Positions 13,744 to 18,589 of a stretch of DNA of 18,589 nucleotides are shown piece by piece. Within the stretch, counting starts at the first letter, position 1; each line of letters opens with the position of its first letter. The stretch spans positions 1 to 18,589 of the forward strand of contig DAOSEC010000028.1 in assembly GCA_035362935.1 (NCBI GenBank), read 5' to 3'. The notes beneath the pieces were generated by a model, which was not told the DNA's origin, searched no databases, and was given only the letters and a program-made list of their open reading frames with translations. The stretch comes from DAOSEC01 sp035362935 (lineage in GTDB: Bacteria > Bacillota_I > Bacilli_A > ML615J-28 > CAG-313). The position numbers and the translations under genes were made by a program.

Positions 13744-14157
13744 ATGTTTATCTATCAAGTCAAACCAAGATACGTGGAAACCGATCAAATGGGGGTTATC
13801 CATCATTCGGTCTATCCAATTTATTATGAAGCAGCACGCGTGGCATTTTGTGAATCGGTTGGATTACCCTTTCATAAAATTGAAGAAATCGGGTTAATGC
13901 AAGCTTTAAAAACGATGAAAAGCGAGTATTTGTTTCCAGCAAGATTTGGCGACACCTTAGACATTCATCTTTCAATTACCGAATACACCAAAGTGAAATT
14001 AGCATTTTCTTATGATATTTATAATCAAACAGGTCTACTCATTCACCAAGGTTATACGCAACTTGTGTGGTTAGACAAACAGTTTAAAATATGTAACATT
14101 GAAAAACACTTTCCAGATGTTTACTATAAACTACTACCACATGCGACCAAGGAATGA
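13744..14157 (+). CDS. Hotdog acyl-CoA thioesterase (4HBT/YbgC-like)
   Basis: This protein of about 137 residues is a single hotdog domain of the 4-hydroxybenzoyl-CoA thioesterase/YbgC branch. VETDQMGVIHHSVYPIYYEAARVAF gives the family motif with the catalytic Asp at D14 and His20/His21. KSEYLFPARFGDTLDI and LIHQGYTQLVWLD are the following strands. It should hydrolyse an acyl-CoA in the cytosol; the chain is not predictable. The ATG can be 13741 (overlapping the TAA of the CDF gene by one base) or 13744. I prefer 13744, since GGAG at 13735-13738 leaves 5 bases rather than 2. It is co-transcribed with the transporter. No terminator follows before the TetR promoter. Confidence 0.88.
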   Translation: MFIYQVKPRYVETDQMGVIHHSVYPIYYEAARVAFCESVGLPFHKIEEIGLMQALKTMKSEYLFPARFGDTLDIHLSITEYTKVKLAFSYDIYNQTGLLIHQGYTQLVWLDKQFKICNIEKHFPDVYYKLLPHATKE

Positions 14158-14172
14158 GTGATTGCATTCTGT

Positions 14173-14201
14173 TTGACAATCTAACACCAAGAGTTTATAA
14201 T
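14173..14201 (+). promoter_or_regulatory. Consensus promoter of the TetR gene
   Basis: TTGACA at 14173-14178 and TATAAT at 14196-14201 with a 17-bp spacer are a full consensus match. I see no clear inverted repeat that would serve as a TetR operator over it. Confidence 0.9.
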
Positions 14202-14230
14202 TAATGTATCAGTGAACGGAGGTTTATGAT

Positions 14231-14800
14231 ATGCAAGTACTAAAACCAGAAATTAGAGCTAATATTTTATCGAGTGCGTTAGAGGAATTTTATGCAAATG
14301 GATATCAACAAGCATCGATGCGAGCAATTGCCTCAAAAGTTGGTATCACCGTAGGAAATATTTATCGTTACTTTGCGTCCAAAGAAGAGCTCTTTAATAT
14401 CATATTAGAACCCGTTAGAAATGCAATCATTGAAGTAGCTCATGTCGATGAACAATTGAACATTAAAAAAATTGACACAAGAGAAGAAGCAGCACTCATT
14501 GTAGATAACATCTTATCTTTAATGAAGCACTATACAAAAGAACTCTTTATTCTATTATTTAATTCAGGTGGTTCTATGTATGAGTTTATGCGAGAAGACT
14601 TAATCCGAATTGTTGAAGTAAAACTGACACGTATCTTTGAACAAGAAAGTCATGGGTATTTTGTTAAAATCATATCCACTAGTTTCATACAAGCACTCTT
14701 TGTCATCTTTAAAGATAACATTGATGACTATGAAAAGATTAGAGAACTTGTAACCGATCTATTGGTATTTTACTTTAGAGATTTTCGTTCAAGAATATAA
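14231..14800 (+). CDS. TetR/AcrR family transcriptional regulator
   Basis: This 189-residue protein has a TetR-type N-terminal helix-turn-helix (about residues 8-54): RANILSSALEEFYANGYQQASMRAIASKVGITVGNIYRYFASKEELF, with the expected GITVGNIYRYF recognition helix. An α-helical ligand/dimerisation domain follows. Such proteins usually repress genes for efflux or lipid metabolism and release DNA on ligand binding. GGAGG at 14218-14222 is 8 bases from the ATG. The gene has its own perfect-consensus promoter, and no transporter is divergently encoded beside it, so the target is not obvious. The CDF/hotdog unit upstream (same strand) and the pullulanase downstream are only candidates by position. 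Confidence 0.9.
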   Translation: MQVLKPEIRANILSSALEEFYANGYQQASMRAIASKVGITVGNIYRYFASKEELFNIILEPVRNAIIEVAHVDEQLNIKKIDTREEAALIVDNILSLMKHYTKELFILLFNSGGSMYEFMREDLIRIVEVKLTRIFEQESHGYFVKIISTSFIQALFVIFKDNIDDYEKIRELVTDLLVFYFRDFRSRI

Positions 14801-14807
14801 ATAATTC

Positions 14808-14835
14808 TTGCATTGGTTTGAAAACGTGGTATAAT
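14808..14835 (+). promoter_or_regulatory. Promoter of a very short transcript
   Basis: TTGCAT at 14808-14813 and TATAAT at 14830-14835 are 16 bp apart, and TGG just before the -10 makes it extended. It lies directly after the TetR stop codon and reads into a terminator that ends by 14877. Confidence 0.72.
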
Positions 14836-14841
14836 ACCTGT

Positions 14842-14877
14842 TGTCGAAACATCCCTTGTTTGATAGGGATGTTTTTT
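14842..14877 (+). ncRNA. Possible ~36-nt promoter-terminator RNA
   Basis: The preceding promoter should start transcription near 14842. The only sequence before the T-run ending at 14877 is a 10-bp hairpin, so the product would be an RNA of about 36 nt. It may instead be the TetR terminator coincidentally placed behind a promoter-like sequence. No homology is recognised. Confidence 0.3.
14847..14877 (+). terminator. Terminator after TetR
   Basis: A 10-bp stem (14847-14856 with 14865-14874) with an 8-nt loop leads into six Ts (14872-14877). Confidence 0.88.
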
Positions 14878-14897
14878 GATGGATTGCATCACTTGTT

Positions 14898-14926
14898 TTG
14901 TCAATTGACCAATAATTTGATATAAT
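14898..14926 (+). promoter_or_regulatory. Promoter of the pullulanase gene
   Basis: TTGTCA at 14898-14903 and TATAAT at 14921-14926 are 17 bp apart, with TGA directly before the -10 (extended). It lies downstream of the small cassette's terminator. Confidence 0.82.
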
Positions 14927-14960
14927 ATAAAATGGATGTAACAATCATAGGAGAACCATT

Positions 14961-17048
14961 ATGAAAAAGAATTTTTATGCATTTTTGGATGACTTTCATA
15001 CCATAAGTGTCATTGTACCTCAACGATATCGCCAAGATCGAGTGAAGAAGTTTTTGCTTCGTTCTTCGTTCATGGAACAAGAATTAGAGATTACATCAGT
15101 CATCAAGCTTGATACGGATATGAAGTATTGTTGTAAAATTAGTGGTGGGATTGATTTACGAAAAGATTACTATGTCGTTGACGATCATGGGTACCAAAAT
15201 CACATCCATGTGGGTCGTATCACAAAAACATTAGAATTTGATGATGCTTATTATTACGATGGTCCACTTGGAGTAGAATATCACAAAGAACATTCGATTT
15301 TTCGCATCTGGACACCTGTTGCCAAAGAAGTTATATTAGAGTATATTGACCCAACCAACATCAAACGTTACATCGATTTGACCTATACAACCAAAGGGCT
15401 TTGGGAAACCAATGTGATTGGAGATTTGGAAGGTTATAAGTATCGATACTTAGTTCGTATCAACTATGACTTTAAAATAAGCTTAGACCCATATGGAAAA
15501 GCTTCGAATACCAACGGGAAATACAATTATGTTGTCAATCCAGAGCATTTTTACCAAATGAAACACGTTGTTCCACCATTTGATGGAACCATGAAAGATG
15601 CGATCATTTATGAAGCGCACATTCGCGATTTGACGATTCATCAAACCAGTGGTGCGTATCAAAAGGGAAAATACATCGGATTAATTGAACAAAGTTTTTC
15701 GCCTAATGGAAAACAAACTGGATTATCTTACATTCAAGAATTAGGTGTAACTCATTTACAACTTCTACCAATCTATGATTTTGACGCAGTTGATGAAGCT
15801 AGTCCAGATTCCTTTTACAACTGGGGTTACAACCCACATCAATATTTTGTGCCTGAAGGATGGTATGCAACCAAACCAGACGACCCGTATTCAAGAATCA
15901 ATGAACTTAGAATGTTAATTGACGCTGCTCATGAAAAGGGATTACGAATCAGTATGGATGTTGTGTTTAACCATGTCTATGATGCCAATACCTTCCCATT
16001 TGAAAAATTAGTTCCAAACTATTTCTATCGATTGGATAAAAATGGTAATTTAACCAATGCGAGTGGTTGTGGAAACGATATTGCAACCGAAATGAAAATG
16101 GTTCGCCGTTTTATAAAAGATGCTGTTGCATACTGGATGAATACGTTTGGGATCAGTGCATTTCGCTTTGATTTGATGGGACTAATTGACATTGAAACGA
16201 TGAACGAGGTTGTTGATTTAGCATCTTCGATAAAAAAGGATGTATTAATTTATGGGGAAGGGTGGAACATACCGACGGTTTATCCATCGCACTTGCTTGC
16301 ACATATGTTTAACCACAAGCAAATGCCACAAATTGCATACTTTAACGACCGCTATCGTGATACAATGAAAGGTTCTACCTTTGGAAATACTGCTGGATTT
16401 GCATTAGGAAACAGCGTAGAAGAATATGATTTGAAACAACTAATTATGGGAAGTAGTGTTGATTCGTTTCTATTTTCGAATGTCAACCAAACCCTAAACT
16501 ATGTGGAATGTCATGACAATCATACGTTTTATGATAAGATGTCACTCATTTTACCACACGCAAGTGAGGTAGAAAAGAAAGAATACCAACGCCTTGGTAT
16601 CTCACTCATCTTAACTTCGCAAGGTGGAGCATTCATTCATGCAGGACAAGAATGGTTACGCTCGAAGCAAAACGTAGAAAACTCTTACCGAAGTAACGAT
16701 GACATCAATCAAATCAATTGGTTGTATCGCGATTTAAATGAAGATTTAGTTACTACCTTAAAAGATCTGATTACCATTCGAAAAAACTATGCACATTTTA
16801 GACTTGCTTCAAGTGATGAAATCAAATCTTCGGTTGTATTTCATACCCATAATGACCCAACGATATTAGCATATTCGGTTCATAAAGACGGGAAAGAACT
16901 CGTTGTAATCATTAAGAACCGATTTACAGACTCCAATGTTCACACCATTGTTCATTCAATGAAGTGTATTTTTGATGGGAAGAAACGTTTAAAAACACCA
17001 ACATATTTAAATCACATTCACGCACCAGGTGTATATATTTACGAATAA
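14961..17048 (+). CDS. Type I pullulanase (intracellular)
   Basis: This 695-residue enzyme debranches α-1,6 linkages in glycogen or limit dextrins. There is an N-terminal domain (about 1-90), then a CBM48-type domain (about 104-205, GVEYHKEHSIFRIWTPVAKEV) and a GH13 catalytic barrel. Visible motifs are YNWGYNP at 286-292 (the type I pullulanase hallmark), DVVFNH at 333-338, FRFDLMG with nucleophile D404, YGEGW with acid/base E433, and CHDNHTF with D519. All three catalytic acids are present. There is no signal peptide, so it should act in the cytosol on stored or imported α-glucans. GGAGAACC precedes the ATG. It is a single-gene unit closed by a strong terminator. No glycogen synthesis or phosphorylase gene is in the window. 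Confidence 0.94.
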   Translation: MKKNFYAFLDDFHTISVIVPQRYRQDRVKKFLLRSSFMEQELEITSVIKLDTDMKYCCKISGGIDLRKDYYVVDDHGYQNHIHVGRITKTLEFDDAYYYDGPLGVEYHKEHSIFRIWTPVAKEVILEYIDPTNIKRYIDLTYTTKGLWETNVIGDLEGYKYRYLVRINYDFKISLDPYGKASNTNGKYNYVVNPEHFYQMKHVVPPFDGTMKDAIIYEAHIRDLTIHQTSGAYQKGKYIGLIEQSFSPNGKQTGLSYIQELGVTHLQLLPIYDFDAVDEASPDSFYNWGYNPHQYFVPEGWYATKPDDPYSRINELRMLIDAAHEKGLRISMDVVFNHVYDANTFPFEKLVPNYFYRLDKNGNLTNASGCGNDIATEMKMVRRFIKDAVAYWMNTFGISAFRFDLMGLIDIETMNEVVDLASSIKKDVLIYGEGWNIPTVYPSHLLAHMFNHKQMPQIAYFNDRYRDTMKGSTFGNTAGFALGNSVEEYDLKQLIMGSSVDSFLFSNVNQTLNYVECHDNHTFYDKMSLILPHASEVEKKEYQRLGISLILTSQGGAFIHAGQEWLRSKQNVENSYRSNDDINQINWLYRDLNEDLVTTLKDLITIRKNYAHFRLASSDEIKSSVVFHTHNDPTILAYSVHKDGKELVVIIKNRFTDSNVHTIVHSMKCIFDGKKRLKTPTYLNHIHAPGVYIYE

Positions 17049-17050
17049 CA

Positions 17051-17085
17051 AAAAACTCCAAACATCACTTGTTTGGAGTTTTTTT
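17051..17085 (+). terminator. Terminator after the pullulanase gene
   Basis: A 13- to 14-bp stem (17051-17063 with 17071-17083) with a short loop and seven Ts (17079-17085). Confidence 0.92.
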
Positions 17086-17112
17086 CAACCTATGAATCCT
17101 AAAGCATGTTCT

Positions 17113-17141
17113 TTGACAATTAAATCAACTCACATTATAAT
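17113..17141 (+). promoter_or_regulatory. Consensus promoter of the flavin oxidoreductase gene
   Basis: TTGACA at 17113-17118 and TATAAT at 17136-17141 are separated by 17 bp, a perfect consensus promoter. The leader to the ATG is about 54 bases and holds no visible hairpin. Confidence 0.9.
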
Positions 17142-17201
17142 ACAAGAGATCGTCTACAATACAGTATAAGACTAAAAAAGATTGAAAAACGGAGAACTTA
17201 T

Positions 17202-18245
17202 ATGAAAAAGAACAAATTAGAATTAGGAATTACAACGTTTGCTGAGGTGATGGAAAATCCTCAAACCAGAGAAACCATTTCTTATGACGAGCGAATTCGT
17301 CAAGTTGTGGATGAAATCGTATTAGCAGATTCTGTGAACTTAGATTACTTTGGAGTTGGTGAACATCACAGAAAAGATTTTGCGATATCAGCACCTCATA
17401 TGGTGCTAGCTGCGGCAGCACCACTGACAAAACATATCAAACTAGGAAGTGCGGTAACGGTCTTAAGTAGCGAAGATCCAGTAAGAGTGTATCAAAATTT
17501 CGCAACACTTAATGCATTGTCAGATGGTAGAGCAGAAATCATGGCTGGAAGAGGATCCTTTATTGAATCATTTCCTTTGTTTGGATACCAATTAGAGGAT
17601 TATGATTTGTTGTTTTCGGAAAAACTTGACTTACTCATTCAAATCAGAAATCATGAAAAAGTTACATTTCAAGGTAAAAAACGAGCATCCATTCCAAACT
17701 TAGGAGTTTATCCAAGAACTTCAAAGCCACTCTCGATTAGTGTTGCTGTTGGAGGTACACCTGCATCGGTAATTAGAGCTGCTTATTATGGGTTACCGCT
17801 CTTTTTAGCAATCATAGGGGGAGACCCTATGCAATTTAAACCACTGATCGATTTGTATAAAAAACATTACATCGCAAATGGTCACAAAGAAGAAGACATG
17901 TTTATTAGTGTTCACTCGCATGGTTATATTGATCTTGATATGGAAAGAGCTGTCGAAACCTACTATCCATCCATGGAACAAGCAATGAATATTATTGGAA
18001 AAGAACGGGGATGGAGCAAATACAACCGTGCATCTTATGATTATGCAAGAAGCATGAGTGGAGCACTCTATGTTGGAGATCCTGCCTATGTTGCTAAAAA
18101 GATTGTGAATCTTTATCAAAACTTAGGAATTAATCGGTTTGCGTTACATGTGCCTGTAGGACATCTTGATCATGAACTAGTGATGCAAACAATTCACTTG
18201 TTTGGTACCGTTGTGAAACCATTAGTAGAAGAAGCAATCAAATAA
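17202..18245 (+). CDS. Luciferase-like (LLM class) flavin-dependent oxidoreductase
   Basis: This 347-residue cytosolic protein has the bacterial-luciferase-like TIM barrel that uses reduced flavin. It starts LELGITTFAEV. GVGEHHR is at 51-57, the strand GSAVTVL at 82-88, a Gly-Arg-Gly-Ser loop at 116-119, and a C-terminal helix bundle with GDPAYVAKKI. It closely resembles the long-chain LLM group often annotated as alkanal monooxygenase-like or F420/FMN-dependent, but substrate and partner reductase are unknown. GGAG at 17191-17194 is 7 bases from the ATG. The gene is a single transcription unit between a consensus promoter and a long hairpin terminator. Its C-terminus lies convergent to a carrier gene on the opposite strand. 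Confidence 0.9.
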   Translation: MKKNKLELGITTFAEVMENPQTRETISYDERIRQVVDEIVLADSVNLDYFGVGEHHRKDFAISAPHMVLAAAAPLTKHIKLGSAVTVLSSEDPVRVYQNFATLNALSDGRAEIMAGRGSFIESFPLFGYQLEDYDLLFSEKLDLLIQIRNHEKVTFQGKKRASIPNLGVYPRTSKPLSISVAVGGTPASVIRAAYYGLPLFLAIIGGDPMQFKPLIDLYKKHYIANGHKEEDMFISVHSHGYIDLDMERAVETYYPSMEQAMNIIGKERGWSKYNRASYDYARSMSGALYVGDPAYVAKKIVNLYQNLGINRFALHVPVGHLDHELVMQTIHLFGTVVKPLVEEAIK

Positions 18246-18286
18246 AAAAGAGTCAAATGGAAATACATCCATTTGACTCTTTTTTT
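18244..18286. terminator. Bidirectional terminator at convergent gene ends
   Basis: A 17-bp perfect stem (18244-18260 with 18269-18285) with an 8-nt loop has a T-run on the plus strand (18280-18286). An A-run at its 5' side (18244-18249) gives Us for the minus strand. It serves both the oxidoreductase gene and the minus-strand carrier. Confidence 0.93.
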
Positions 18287-18589
18287 AATATCCAATAAGT
18301 AACCCAAGAAGTAAGAATGCAGTTGTTAGTAGTAATGTGATTACCTGGAGTACTGCGGTCCATTTGAACCACTTTGTATAAGGAACACTTGCGATGCTTA
18401 ATCCAATCAGTAACACAGCGTTGGTTGGAAATATCACATTGGTGTAACCATCGCCAAAGACAAAAGCTAAAATTGCAAGTTCTTTCGAAATTCCAATGAT
18501 AGAAACCAGTGGAATGAGAAGTGGCATAATGAGAAATGCTTTCGCGGACGCAGAACCAATGAAAAACTGAACAACGAGTACTAAAGCAT
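18285..18589 (-). CDS. YfcC/DcuC-type carrier, C-terminal part (5' end outside window)
   Basis: The minus-strand frame is open from the window edge (18589) to its stop at 18285-18287, giving about 100 C-terminal residues of a membrane carrier. It reads ALVLVVQFFIGSASAKAF, then LIMPLLIPLVSIIGISKELAILAFVFGDGYTNVIFPTNAVLLIGLSIASVPYTKWFKW, followed by a last hydrophobic helix. The GSASAKAF and FGDGYTNVIFPTNAVL elements match the YfcC branch of the DcuC/C4-dicarboxylate-type superfamily. Members are annotated as amino-acid or organic-acid exchangers or peptide-linked transporters, mostly unproven. The methionine at 18527 is internal, not a start. It is convergent with the flavin oxidoreductase gene. 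Confidence 0.8.
   Translation of the reverse strand, partial: ALVLVVQFFIGSASAKAFLIMPLLIPLVSIIGISKELAILAFVFGDGYTNVIFPTNAVLLIGLSIASVPYTKWFKWTAVLQVITLLLTTAFLLLGLLIGY

Noticed and set aside
14173..17141. Shared operator between the TetR and flavin oxidoreductase promoters
   Set aside because: Both have TTGACAAT and TATAAT, but outside the consensus hexamers the sequences do not agree.
1..18589. UGA-as-tryptophan code (Mycoplasma-type)
   Set aside because: Several genes end cleanly in TGA and all tryptophans here are TGG.

Overview
The window is AT-rich and reads with the standard bacterial code: TGA serves as a stop in several genes (for example those ending at 1548, 6676, 7055 and 14157). Mycoplasma or Spiroplasma codon use is therefore excluded. 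Protein content, strong Shine-Dalgarno (SD) sites, U-tract terminators and consensus sigma-70/SigA promoters fit a low-GC Bacillota or Acholeplasma/Izemoplasma-like bacterium. That placement is an inference from family resemblance only. There are no RNA genes, phage genes, transposases or CRISPR arrays. No stretch over 300 bases lacks a gene.

Layout: 133-864 is a ChbG/YdjC-type deacetylase. 994-1548 is a nitroreductase whose only sensible start is a non-standard AUC codon. 1632-3731 is a GNAT acetyltransferase plus an ABC-F ATPase on one transcript. 3835-4785 is a membrane-anchored SPFH/prohibitin protein. 4823-5134 (minus) is a thioredoxin-like protein. 5303-6057 is a small membrane protein plus a DUF1801 protein. 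6146-8286 is a tightly packed four-gene operon: Sat-like GNAT, MmcQ/YjbR, P-loop kinase-like and SAM methyltransferase. 8385-9660 is a three-gene unit: HNH-like protein, minimal nucleotidyltransferase and small membrane protein. It ends at a terminator whose 3' arm has been tandemly duplicated. 9833-12693 holds two uncharacterised multi-pass membrane proteins with a membrane-anchored M20 metallopeptidase. 12806-14157 is a manganese-type CDF transporter plus a hotdog thioesterase. 14231-14800 is a TetR regulator. A promoter-terminator cassette that would make an RNA of only about 36 nt follows. 14961-17048 is an intracellular type I pullulanase. 17202-18245 is a luciferase-like flavin oxidoreductase. 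The minus-strand gene entering from the right edge is the C-terminal end of a YfcC/DcuC-type carrier.

Most units are separated by a clear terminator and have a promoter with an exact or near-exact TATAAT box, usually 17 bp from the -35. Most of the window is ordinary chromosomal housekeeping and small-molecule metabolism. The parts most like undescribed systems are the HNH/nucleotidyltransferase/membrane trio (8351-9715) and the paired membrane proteins with the M20 peptidase (9833-12693). Neither can be assigned a function from sequence alone.
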